A stretch of DNA of 64,000 bases, from the NCBI GenBank assembly GCA_002197995.1, contig NGZR01000007.1, positions 268,399 through 332,398 of the forward strand, read 5' to 3'. The notes below the pieces were generated by a model that searched no databases, had not been told where the DNA came from, and saw only the letters and a list, made by a program, of their open reading frames with translations. Shown one piece after another: positions 9,739 to 19,311 of this stretch. Position 1 is the first letter of the stretch, and each line of letters starts with the position of its first letter. Source of the DNA: Gaeumannomyces sp. JS-464. Taxonomy: Eukaryota > Ascomycota > Sordariomycetes > Magnaporthales > Magnaporthaceae. Made by a program: the position numbers and the translations under genes.

Positions 9739-12598
9739 ATGAAGTCGGCACATGTTGCTGAGGAGCTAGTCATTATGGACTCCGGCGCTAACGACTACCT
9801 TGGTGAGCCATCTCTTAACGCCGTCCAGTCATACAACTTAGGTTGGACACATCACGATGCCTATTCGAGCAACATTCCCATCAGCGATACGAGCAGCCGC
9901 CCCCGGGGTCCTGCCACGAGAAGAGCTGATATATGGTGTATGTTGATGTGGCCCACGACATGTCGCTGACGCCTCCCCAACAACCGATGAGCAGTATGCG
10001 ACCAATGCAGGACGAAAAAGATACGCTGCGGCAGAGAGAAACCCACATGTGCCAACTGCGCGCGCCTGGGGCAGGAGTGTCGGTGGTCTGGACACGGCAA
10101 GAAGTGCAACCAGATCACGTTGCTGCAGGTCTACCCCTGGAAGCCTTGGCCAAACATCTTCCAAGATCTTGACATGTCTGGGGTAGGAGAGACTGACCAT
10201 GATACTTCGGTTGCAGAGCAAACAACGTCGTGGGGCTGGACAGCCGCGTCAAGAACCTAGAAGTGAGCCGACCTTTTCCCTCCCATCTCCCCTTCGTTGT
10301 ATAAGCAGTTCCTAGGAGGTGTTCGGGCCGACCATGAATGAGCTCGGGAATAACCCGGTCGTGTTATGACCACATCAGGACTCTCTCAAGTGGCTGCTCC
10401 AAGGATCATCGACTTCCGTCAATTCGGCATCCTCGCCCTCCATCGATGCGAACCCACTACAACACACGGAAGTAGCCCACGGCACAAGGACACCGTTTTC
10501 GCCGCCTTCGGGTCGGTTCCTGCTCTGCCATGACGACGAGGTCGGCGAGAGGTACTATGGACCCACGGCTTTCGAGAGTCTCGCGCTGAAAATCAGGGAT
10601 TCCATCAGCAGTCGGCTAGGCTCGGACACGGAGGGGCCGAGGGAGAGGCTCCTGAGAGCCCAGCAGAGGATCGATCAGCTCCTGTGTGACCCCGAGGACA
10701 AAAGAGAGCCGATCCAGGACCATTCGCCGCCCATAACCCCGCCCTTTGCGATCCTCGACGCCATGGTCGACTATTACTTTGCCCACATAAACCCGCACTT
10801 CCCCATCTGGACAAAGTCCAGGTTCTGTCAGATGGCGGCCGCGCTGCGGCAGTCGCAGACATCGTCAGCTGCCTCGCCAGGGCCGGTACAGCAACGCTAC
10901 GACCGACAGGATCGAGCGTCCATAGTATGCTGCAACAATCTCATCCTCATGACCCTGGTTGCCGAGTCAGGGTCGGCTCGCCCGAAAAAGCAGGAGAATG
11001 TTGCCAGCCGCTCGCGCCGAACCTCCGCTACCTCGTCCACCCCGTCCTCCGGCGACCTAGACTTGGCGTCCGGATTCCTAGCCAACGCAAAACGGGCAGT
11101 AGGAAACATTGAACTTCTCCTGACACCTCGCCTCAGAAACGTCCAAGCACTCTTGTCTCTGGTATGCATGCTCAGTCACTTGACCATCGTGATCTCAGTA
11201 GAGGGTGGGCGGGCAATTAAACCGGGTATTTTGCTGACTGAGGAGCGAATCCGCACGCAGTGCATGGTGGCACAGCTCCACCTGTCAGCGGGCCTCTTCG
11301 AGACCCTCTTCTCTCTGGCCTCGCAGTGCGCCAAGGCCCTGGGCGTCCATCAATGGCACCTCCACCGGGACCAGCTGCGTGATGAGGAGGCCGAGGAGCG
11401 CCGGAACGTGTCCTACTGCCTTTACACCCTCGATAAGGCCGTCTGCTGGACCATCGGCGTTTCCCCAAGCATCTCGCGGTCCGACGTGCTGATCGACCCG
11501 GCCCCGTTATCGCCCCAGGATGTACTAGCCGCCCACCTAGCCGCCAAGGCCGAGCTGGCCGCCATAGAGGAGACCATCTACCTGGAGCTGTACGCGGCGC
11601 GGGCCGGGGAGCGCAGCAGCGAGGAGGCGCAAGAGGCGGCGGCTGATATCGCGCGCAGGCTTCGGAACTGGCTGGCCGGTGCGGCCATCGACCTAGACGA
11701 GCTGCCAAACGCCGGCGGCGGTGGCAGCAACAGTAATAACAGCCCCGAGAGCCTGTCATTCGCGCAGACGGAGCTGGCGCTCGGGTTTGTCTGCGCGCGG
11801 CTCCTCCTAATATGGCCCCAGCGGGACAACACCGACCAAATGGTCCAGCAGCGAGCCGAGATCGCCAGGAGCTGCGTGGTTTTGATGATGCGCCTGTGGG
11901 CTGCAGCATCGGAGCAGGGGCGTCATGTTGCAGTTTCGCGGTGAGCTGTGTGGTTTCTGGATGAAGATCCTATTCAGATGCAAAGGCAAGCCTGTGCTGT
12001 GCTGACCCATTTCCCCATCTCCAGCATCATTGCATCCTATTCACCGCTATACCTCGTCGAAATCTGCACGTGCGCCCTGACCGGCCTAGGGTCGCAGACA
12101 GAGGTCGAGATGCTGCGGCAGTTTATCATGCTGCTCGACGAGGTGACGGACTTCCGCGAGAAATCGTATAACCAGAGGCTGCGCCAGCTAGCCGCCATCG
12201 TCTTTGAAACAATAGACAGTAGTAGCACAGGCGCGACGCAGCAACAGCAGCAGCAGCATAAGCGGCGAAAGACCGGCCCTACAATGGAGCAGCAGCGCCC
12301 GTTGTCTTCACATTCTTCCCAGCAGCAGTCCCCGGACCGCTACCAGCGAGGAGGACTGATCCCTCTCCATGGTAGCAGTAGCTCGGCAGCGGCAGCGGCA
12401 ACAGATGCTGCAACAGCATTTGCTGATATTTTCTCGTCTTCGAGGGAGCTGTCGCCCCAGGAGATCGACCTCCACAGCTTTTTCCCGAGCTTGACGCTCC
12501 CATTTTGGGAGGACAGCACGGTGGCTGATGTGCCGGCCGCGAGCTCCTCATTAGCTACTAAGCTGGGTCAAGGAAGTGTATGGAGTAGGCTCGGCTGA
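9739..12598 (+). CDS. Zn2Cys6 fungal transcription factor
   Basis: Nuclear regulator with an N-terminal binuclear zinc cluster and a fungal-specific middle-homology domain, about 784 residues. No single frame shows it. Exons I place are 9739-9802, 9995-10103, 10217-10262, 10379-11940 and 12025-12598. Exon 2 encodes CDQCRTKKIRC then CANCARLGQEC, the six zinc Cys in normal spacing. Exon 3 encodes NNVVGLDSRVKNLE, the linker and coiled-coil start. Exon 4 contains the domain core (VDYYFAHINPHFPIW, then a Cys-rich region near VSYCLYTLDKAVCW). The C terminus is Gln/Ser/Ala rich. Branch sites (CTGAC) precede the acceptors of introns 1, 2 and 4. The donor at 10104 (GTGCAA) is the weakest. An upstream in-frame ATG at 9673 is possible. 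It is placed beside the P450/exporter/dioxygenase group, so a pathway-specific role is a reasonable inference. Confidence 0.85.
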
Positions 12599-13669
12599 GG
12601 AGCCCTAGCCTAGCCTCGGGGTCGAATACGGATAATGGATAAGGGACGAGGCATCGTGCAGCGGCCGATGTCTGCTATCGCCTTGAAATTAATCTTGGGC
12701 CGCTACGGAAGGTAGACGTGGACGTGTTGGTACGAGTATTGAAGGTAGTCATGGCGGAAGATAATAGGGCGAAAGACATCAAGACAAAGTGTAACCACTA
12801 CTGATTCCCGGAGTCTCGTCGAGGAGCAAAACGTCATCTCAAAGCTGGGCGCCCAGTAAAACGGGTCCGCGAAACACGTTTATCTCTGCCAGAGCGAAAA
12901 CATCCAGGCCGATGGAGGAAAGGCGGATCGAGGATGTCTATATACACATCTCTGACAGACGTGAATTGCTGGCAATGGTTTGCTGGTGCGAGGGAGAAAC
13001 CAAAGTGAAAGAACTGACAGGACCTTACCTGCCGGAACCATGAGCTGTCAATGCAGAGCCAGAACGATTGGGTAACAAACAACCCGCGACGCGCTTTACA
13101 CCCGTAATGGATTGCTTCATCTGCATGCGTAGAGCCCGGCCGGTCTGGGAACCTTGCCCAGCGCACATTCTATCGCGGAATTGACAGAGCACGCGCTTTT
13201 GTTGGGCGCCACAGACTCCAGTCGTTTCGATGAGAACGTGCGATTGTGTGAGGAGGTTAATCTTTTTGGTCGAGCGTGGACGAGGTTTTATTCGGGCCCG
13301 TTGACCGCCTTTGCTTATGTAAAGACACCGTTTCCGTATTGAGGTTGTCTCGCAGACGCGGCGAGGCGACAATCAACCTAGGTCCTTAGAGGTACCTCTA
13401 AACACTGGAGGCTCTTGGGCGCAGCCCCTTGCCGTTGGTCGACCAGTTCGCATTTGATCATCTGCATCCTGCCACCCTGTTAGCCTACGGTTGCATATCA
13501 AACGAGGCCTGACGACTAATTGGGCATCTGTTATCGCTCTGCCTTCGCCTTACGGGCCATGTGCCAGGTACAACCACCTCACCTTGAGACCGTAGGCTCG
13601 CAAGCTCTCGTCCGATAATGAGGGCACCAGTGCACTCGCACGTCTGGCAATTAAGTTTCGCCACGCGCC
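12599..13669. other. Intergenic, no gene seen
   Basis: Beyond the regulator's stop. Short overlapping frames on both strands do not resemble any family. This is the transition from the gene group into repeat-rich DNA. Confidence 0.6.
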
Positions 13670-13920
13670 AAGGGATATCTACCTACCTACGTACCTGGCT
13701 TAACGACCTGAGAAATTTCATCCTACCCCGAAGCGTTTTGGAGGTAGGTAAGGTAGAGGTAGTGTTAAAAGAATTGCTGTATACAGGGGTTACCTACCCT
13801 GTCATGCCTGTCTTGTACATGCATGAGATAGGCACTAATGTATATAGCATAAGGTTAGGCACGTAGGGTCTAACCTACCCTGCACTTCCTACCCCGTACT
13901 TTGGTAGGTAGGGTTTATAC
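13670..13920. repeat. TACC/GGTA-rich low-complexity stretch
   Basis: Clusters of CTACCTACCTACG, GGAGGTAGGTAAGG, TTACCTACCCT, TAACCTACCCT and GGTAGGTAGGGT occur in both orientations within 250 bp. The same tetranucleotide is scattered at about 17128, 26505 and 57024. It is not a clean tandem array. Its role is unknown; it may be promoter-type low-complexity DNA or a decayed element end. Confidence 0.7.
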
Positions 13921-13981
13921 AGTTATGCATAAAAATAACGCAAATTGTCACGGTGCGATCCCTTGATAAGGACCACGCACA

Positions 13982-14001
13982 GTTGTAGCCCCAGCTACAA
14001 C
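13982..14001. repeat. Perfect 8-bp inverted repeat
   Basis: GTTGTAGC, a CCCA loop, then GCTACAAC. It lies just upstream of the TATA-bearing stretch at 14030-14280 and may belong to the same element end. Confidence 0.8.
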
Positions 14002-14029
14002 AACGTTCCTCTTTTGCCTTCGTGGTGCA

Positions 14030-14280
14030 TGTTATAGTTCCGTGCTGGTGGCACGGGTGAAGGGCTCAGGGGTCACCCCTAAGCCGTCTTTGTGCATATA
14101 TAACTGGGGACAGCTTCCGGGACTAAGCCGACTTCTTTCCTTCCTATTCCTTTTCATCTTACAAAATAACATCACCTAGGCTCCTACTGGCCACCACCCA
14201 TTAGCCCAGCCTATTACAGTGCATTGGGTTAATGCTGGTCTTGCCCCGTGACAGCTATTTATTTTTTAAATACAAAAAAT
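14030..14280 (+). mobile_element. Possible retroelement promoter or LTR-like segment
   Basis: It starts TGTTATAGTTCC, contains a TATA-like GTGCATATATAACTGG at about 14092-14107, and continues into a pyrimidine-rich stretch. An AGGGGT-C-ACCCCT palindrome lies near 14070. It sits directly before the degraded gag-like ORF in the same orientation. I see no second copy in the window, so an LTR cannot be proved; a LINE 5' UTR or unrelated promoter DNA is possible. Confidence 0.3.
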
Positions 14281-14299
14281 AAGCTTATCGTACAAGCCT

Positions 14300-16040
14300 T
14301 GCCTGGTATATATATCCCATGCCGAAAGCCGCGGGGTGCGATTATACGAAGCAAATCTCGAAGTTGGGATTTAACTTGGAACTTGCACAGCCTCCGTGCA
14401 TAACGGCTTTGGCTGGTAATCTCCGTGCCAAAGCCTTATCCTTCCTTAAATCCACCAATTTTAACATGGTGCTGTTAATGCACACTGCCAAATTACATAC
14501 AAATCCTTAACACCCGCCAACCTCAGCAACTTAACACCAACAACACGCCCGCTTACAGCGCTAGCGACGGCTACATGCTATTGCCAACGGCCCCCCCCCC
14601 CCCCCCTCCTTTTCCTTTACCCTTTTTTTAAGCCCCCTACGCTCCACAGCGCTTAACCTTTGGGTTGGCCGCAGCGGCCGCGAAAAAAATAATTGCGAGC
14701 TACACGTGCAAATAAAACTAAACGGCTTTAATTTGCGCCACGTTAGCTCGATCGATAAACGCCGACATCGCTTTTTTACCACTTAAAGCGGCGCACGAAG
14801 CGAACGGCTGGAAAACCTGCTTTTTAAAATACGCGAAAAAGGCGTTGCTAAGCCAGCCAGCCCTTTTTTAAAGGGACGAAACAGCTTTTGCAGCCCTTAA
14901 ACCCAATAACGCGTTTAACATGCAGCGCGCGCTTTTAACCATTTACGCGGCGGCGGCCCGTTTGGGGCTTTAGCAGCCCTAGCAACCCGTATAAGCTTTA
15001 AAGGACCGTGCTTTTCAAGCGTTTTAAGCGCCCCGCCCGCTAGCCAGCCTTACAAGCCCCACGGTTAACTATTGCATTTTAATTAGGATACTGGAAAAAC
15101 GACAGGCTTGGGCTAATAGCTAAACGGGTTTTAGCTTACACAAAGCCCTTGCCGACAGCAAAAACCTACCGTTTATTACAGCGGACGTTTTAAAAGCTTA
15201 TTAAATTTTAACGAGATTTGTGTTAAAAGCTAAAACAACAGATATATAAAATTAGCTTTTCCAGCATCGTGCGGAGTTAAGCCGCTTATATAATGTTTAA
15301 AGGGTTAAAAAGCTTAAGCATTAACTTAATTACGTGGTTTCCAGGTGCCTTATAGCCTTATTAAACGGCCTAAGGTAAAAAATCCCAGCTACAAAGGAAC
15401 TGGTTCGAAAGGAAGTTAAAGCTTAAATAAAAAGCAAACTGGTTAGCGTTAAGCCTTTTAAAACCGGCGCGAATTTCCAAAGGCGCATATCGTGAATTAT
15501 ATTTTTTACACGCCCGTGGCCCCATTTAAGTTTTGGGGCATTATTTTCTCTTGGCGCCGTATTAAACGCCACCCGCTTATTACGTAGCATACCCTTAAAT
15601 GCCACGGGTATTACGTGGCCCGCAATTGCGCTAAGGCTAACAAATGCCTGCAATGTGGGAAAATTACAAACGACCAGCATATATAGCCGTATACGGCTCC
15701 CTCGCAATGCGCAAACTGCTAAAGCCCTTTTTAAGCCAACCACCCGAACTGCCTTGTAAGGCTTATACGGGTTAACGGTACGCTAAAGCGTTTAAATAAA
15801 AAAAAGTTGAGTGCGGTTAAAAACCTGGGCGCGCAAGCGTACTAGGCGGCGGCAAATAAGGCAGCAAAAGCTGCCGCGGCTGCTGCTGCCTCCACTGTTA
15901 ACGCCCTTTCCGCAACCGCCTTTACCGCTGCCATTACCGCTGCTACCACCGCTACCAACGCCGCCATTTCCGTGGCGGCCGCGGCCGCTATTGCCAAGGC
16001 ATGCCCGCCAAACGGGCAGGCGGCTTAATTAACAACTTTA
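14300..16040 (+). mobile_element. RIP-damaged non-LTR retroelement ORF1 (gag-like, zinc knuckle)
   Basis: Remnant of a fungal retroelement gag-like protein on the + strand. In the frame of position 15600 I read FKFWGIIFSWRRIKRHPLIT, a TAG at 15585-15587, then HTLKCHGYYVARNC, AKANKCLQCGK and SQCANC, i.e. a CCHC-type zinc-knuckle block. This is followed by ANHPNC, NGTLKRLNKKKLSAV and an Ala-rich tail. In-frame stops sit at 15585 (TAG), 15684 (TAG), 15720 (TAA), 15732 (TAA) and 15843 (TAG), several where Gln or Lys codons are expected. Together with abundant TTAA/TTTTA this is the pattern RIP leaves. The 14300-15500 part is similar in composition but less readable. Outer limits are approximate. 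No intact ORF2 follows. Confidence 0.75.
14591..14606. repeat. C16 homopolymer
   Basis: Sixteen consecutive C on the + strand within the degraded element. Length is likely unreliable in any assembly. Confidence 0.9.
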
Positions 16041-16499
16041 CCTTTGCAGGTTATTTCGGCCCCCGAGGGGGCGCTTGGCACGGCTTGCAAAAAAAAGGCA
16101 TATTGCAAAAAAAGCCAGGGCTAATTTTAATAACTGTTGGAAGAGCAGCCAAAGGTCGCACGGGTTTATTTGGGAAAAGACAAATCCTCGGGATAGTCGG
16201 GGAACCGGCGGATCACCGACTCGGAGACTCCAAACCGGAAGACAAGGTCTTCCCGGCGCAAAGGCTCCGACACGGAGATTGCCGGCCATGACGGACTTAT
16301 AACAAACCGAGCGAGTCACGGGGCAGATCCTCGGTCCGAGGATCTGTTCCGTACCATCTCGATCACGGATCCGGCATAAATATATATACCCGGCGAGGCT
16401 CGCACGAAAAGCCTCCTGTTATATTTAAATTCAAACGCGCTTATAAAACTAGAACAACTATAAGCATTTCTCACCCCAAAGACTAGTACCGGCACGAAT
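16041..16499. other. Non-coding repeat-type DNA with inverted repeats
   Basis: Between the gag-like remnant and the reverse-transcriptase fragment. It holds an 11-bp perfect inverted repeat (listed separately), a GGAAGAC-AAG-GTCTTCC hairpin near 16236, and a TATA-like AAATATATATACCC at about 16378. No coding frame was recognised. It may be the end of a further element. Confidence 0.45.
16324..16346. repeat. 11-bp inverted repeat
   Basis: CAGATCCTCGG, one base, then CCGAGGATCTG, a perfect palindrome with a single spacer base, inside transposon-rich DNA. Confidence 0.9.
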
Positions 16500-16705
16500 G
16501 CCACGAACAAAATCCGTTATATTCGATTTGTTCGGCTTTTTTAGCATAACTATTTCCGCCGTGCGAAAAGGGCGTGGGTGGTGCCCAGCCTTAAGGCATG
16601 CTTTAAAAAAAGCCTTAACGTATTCCCTTATTGCTGGCCATGCCGCTGTAAGCAGCTTAACTGATAAGGAGTTAATGCCCGGGGCCGTGTTTGCCGTGCC
16701 AATAG
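16500..16705 (-). mobile_element. LINE reverse-transcriptase fragment
   Basis: On the minus strand the frame reads NTAPGINSLSVKLL, AAWPAIREYVKAFFKACL and GHHPRPFRTAEIVMLKKPNK, matching the start of the RT domain of Tad-like non-LTR elements. Only about 200 bp remain: similarity stops after the KPNK block at about 16510 and begins abruptly at about 16705, where the dynamin-like gene fragment ends. It is a truncated copy with no RT catalytic motif in the window. Its orientation is opposite to the gag-like remnant, so it is probably a different insertion. Confidence 0.75.
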
Positions 16706-17100
16706 TGCATTTCCGGCACTCCTTTGGCGCCGAAAGCCGCGAGCGCGTCCTTCTCCGCCTCCGTCCGGGACTTGGCGGGGATAATCTGCACGCTAACCTG
16801 AGACTGCTCATCGTCGGCGCAGCGACGCAGAATCAGCTCGGTGGCGAAACGGGTGCAGAGCCCCTCGGCGGTCGGGAAGGCCACGCCCGAGATGGACTCC
16901 AGGGTCGAGCTTTTACCCGACGACTGGCTGCCGCAGACGATGATCTGGGGGAGCTCAACATAGTTGCTGACTCCACACAGCCGCAGCTTGTCGACGATGT
17001 CGAGGAGATCCCGATGCTTGTCGTCTTGGATGAGCTGTGATGTCGTCCTGGAGAACTTGTTGGCCAGTTTGGCCGAGAGGCCTGTCGTATCCTCCCCCAT
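16706..17100 (-). pseudogene. Dynamin-like GTPase, N-terminal fragment only
   Basis: Starts at 17100 with MGEDTTGLSAKLANKF and reads about 130 residues of an Mx/dynamin-type large GTPase. The P-loop GSQSSGKSS is at residues 57-65, followed by the G2 region LCTRFATELILRR. Family members normally have about 700 residues or more. Here recognisable sequence ends near residue 130 at about 16711, and the next bases belong to the LINE reverse-transcriptase fragment on the same strand; the fused frame stops 12 residues later. The DXXG and TKxD motifs and the stalk are absent, so it cannot make a working GTPase. It is either a gene broken by retrotransposon insertion or a partial duplicate carried with the element. 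Confidence 0.85.
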
Positions 17101-18244
17101 TGCGCCGGCGGAGATACTGCGGGGTGCTACCTACCTACCTAGATATGCGAGGATGTGGGATGTGGTTTGGTGGGAGCTGAGAGAGGGTACCGCGACAGCA
17201 ATTTCCGGCTGGAGATGGACAGGCCTCGACTCGGCCACTGCTCACTAAATCAGCCAATCGTTGGCGGGGCAATGCAACTAAAAATGAATAGAAAGGATGG
17301 GGTTCAAGGTGGAGACACAGCCTAGCATCAATCTGAAGTCCTGAAATGCCGGCGGTGTTGGTGAAATTGGGCAGAGTTTCCGCCGTGCATAAATCTCTAT
17401 AGATCCCTCAGTCCTAAATGATAAAGATCAGGCGAGTCAAAGCTTTAAAGTGAGAGTACCGATATGCGATTCTAGCTCATTCCAGGCTGCCTTTAAACAT
17501 GCTTCTTTCCTAAGTCCATGATCGTTTCCTGGTATTGCAAAATACAGCCATACAGTAAACTTATTGCGACTAATCCATCTTTTGCGGTATTCCTTGCAAC
17601 AACCGCTTGAGCATTGTTAACTGCCTCTGCAATGATTAAACTGATAAGGGTGATTTGCGATGAAGTGACATTTTGCTCTGAATTTCGAGAAAAATTCTTA
17701 ATAGTTATCAAATTTTCACACCAACCCAATAGTCCTAACAATAGTCTGGATCTGAGTTCACAAAGCTATTAAGACCTGATGGTATGTGCGGTAAAGACTG
17801 CGCGTTAATCGTATTCGAGCTCCTAACTATACCAATACCAAGGGTAAATCAATTTCGAGACCCAGACCGAAACCTTTGCGACAATGCGACCAATCACAAC
17901 TGATGCCAGCGCATAGAAAGGTTAGGGAAAACTCGTACTAATTCCAAAATGCCGAGGAAAGAGCGAAAAAGAGAAACGACGTGACAACTTGGGTAAAGAA
18001 GAAGTGTGACCGGGAAGACGACCAACACAAGGAAACATCAAGCAAGCCCGACCCGATGCAAATGCAAATGCAAAAAAACCGAAGAGAAGCCTTCCAACGT
18101 GGTGTCAATCTGGTGCCCGGCGATCTCATCAATCTCTCGGCTGTGGCTCCTGCGAGTGCGCCTTTCGATCCTCTCACCTCCGCGCCCCTGTCTGCTCTGA
18201 ACACTCATCCTCCGCCGCCGCTTCGGCCCAAGCGCCTGATCGCC
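17101..18244. other. Intergenic, no gene seen
   Basis: Upstream of the dynamin fragment and downstream of the repetitive secreted-protein gene. A TACCTACCTACC tract lies near 17128. The AT content is higher than in the coding regions. Small frames, including an 82-codon one at 17493-17741 minus, show no family features. Confidence 0.55.
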
Positions 18245-19311
18245 TCACTCGAGAGTGGCCTCGGCCAGGGCGCACTTCTTCTTGCCGGAGCACTTCTTCT
18301 TTTTCTTGGCCTCCTCGTCGGCAGCCTCGACGTCACGGGGCTCGACCTCGTCCGCGTCGCGAGCCTCAAGCTCGGCAGCGCACTTCTTCTTGCCGGCGCA
18401 CTTCTTCTTCTTCTTCTTTTTGGCCTCCTCGTCGGCCGAGTTGATGTCCCGAGCCTCGAGGCAGCGGCGCCTGCCCTCTACATCGCCTTCCTGGATAGCG
18501 GCGAGGCATCGGCCACGGGCTTCCTCGAGGTCCCGGGATTCAAGGCATCGGCGGCGATCCTCGACGTCGCCCTCCTGGACGCCAGCGAGGCAACGGCGGC
18601 GGCCCTCCTCGACATCCTGGGCCTCGATCTCAGCGAGGCACTTCTTCTTCCCGGCGCACTTCTTCTTCTTCTTCTTCTTCTTGGCCTCCTCATCAGCCGC
18701 GTTGATATCCCGAGCCTCGAGGCACCGGCGCCGGCCCTCGACGTCTCCCTGCTGCAAAGCGGCAAGGCATCGGCCACGGCCCTCCTGGTCGGCAGTCTCT
18801 AGGTCGCGGGTCTCAAGGCAGCGGCGGCGACCCTCGACGTCGCCCTCCTGAAGGGCAGCCAGGCAGCGGCCGCGGCCCTCCTGCTCAGCGACCTCGAGGT
18901 CGCGGGCCTCGATCTCGGCAAGGCACTTCTTCTTGCCGGCACACTTCTTCTTCTTCTTTTTCTTGGCCTCCTCGTCGGCGGCATCGACGGTGTCGCGAAC
19001 CTGGAGGCAGCGGCGGCGGCCCTCAATGTCGTTGGCGTCGAGGCCAGAGAGGCAGCGGCGGGCCTCCTCCTCGACGGCCTGGGCTAGGTCGCGGACCTGG
19101 AGGCAGCGGCGCCGGCCCTCCTGGTCGTTGGCCTGCACGCCGGATAGGCAGCGGCGGCGGGCCTCGTCGGCCTCGGCGATGCACCGCCTGCGCGCGGCGG
19201 GTCCTGGGAGGCGTCGAGGCACCTCCGGCGGCCCTCGTTGGCCGGCTCGCCCATGACGGGGCCGGCGGCCGCGAGGAGGGCGATGAGCTGGGCGAACTTG
19301 ACGATCTGCAT
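18245..19311 (-). CDS. Secreted repetitive Cys/Arg/Lys-rich protein, one frame break
   Basis: I do not recognise the family. The start at 19311 gives a clear signal peptide (MQIVKFAQLIALLAAAGPVMG), then EPANEGRRRCLDAS. Near 19199-19201 (a G3 run) one base seems missing, after which the same kind of repeat continues in another frame to the stop at 18245; about 355 residues in all. The body has roughly fourteen RRRCL/RGRCL/RRCL units about 15-17 residues apart, separated by acidic linkers such as QEGDVEG. Four lysine modules of the form DEEA-K(5 to 8)-C(A/S)GKKKC are interspersed. Cys is therefore always beside a polybasic site. Secretion plus repeated dibasic sites is what Kex2-processed repeat proteins look like, and those include precursors of modified fungal peptides. 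The alternatives are a structural or nucleic-acid-binding secreted protein. No UstYa-like or tyrosinase gene is in the window. Confidence 0.7.

Noticed and set aside
10897..11909. Minus-strand frames inside the Zn2Cys6 gene
   Set aside because: Antisense shadows; the sense strand has a complete zinc cluster and middle-homology domain.
17981..18851. Plus-strand frames of 273 and 198 codons opposite the repetitive secreted-protein gene
   Set aside because: Repeats on one strand produce open frames on the other; the minus-strand reading has a signal peptide and regular Cys units, the plus strand none.
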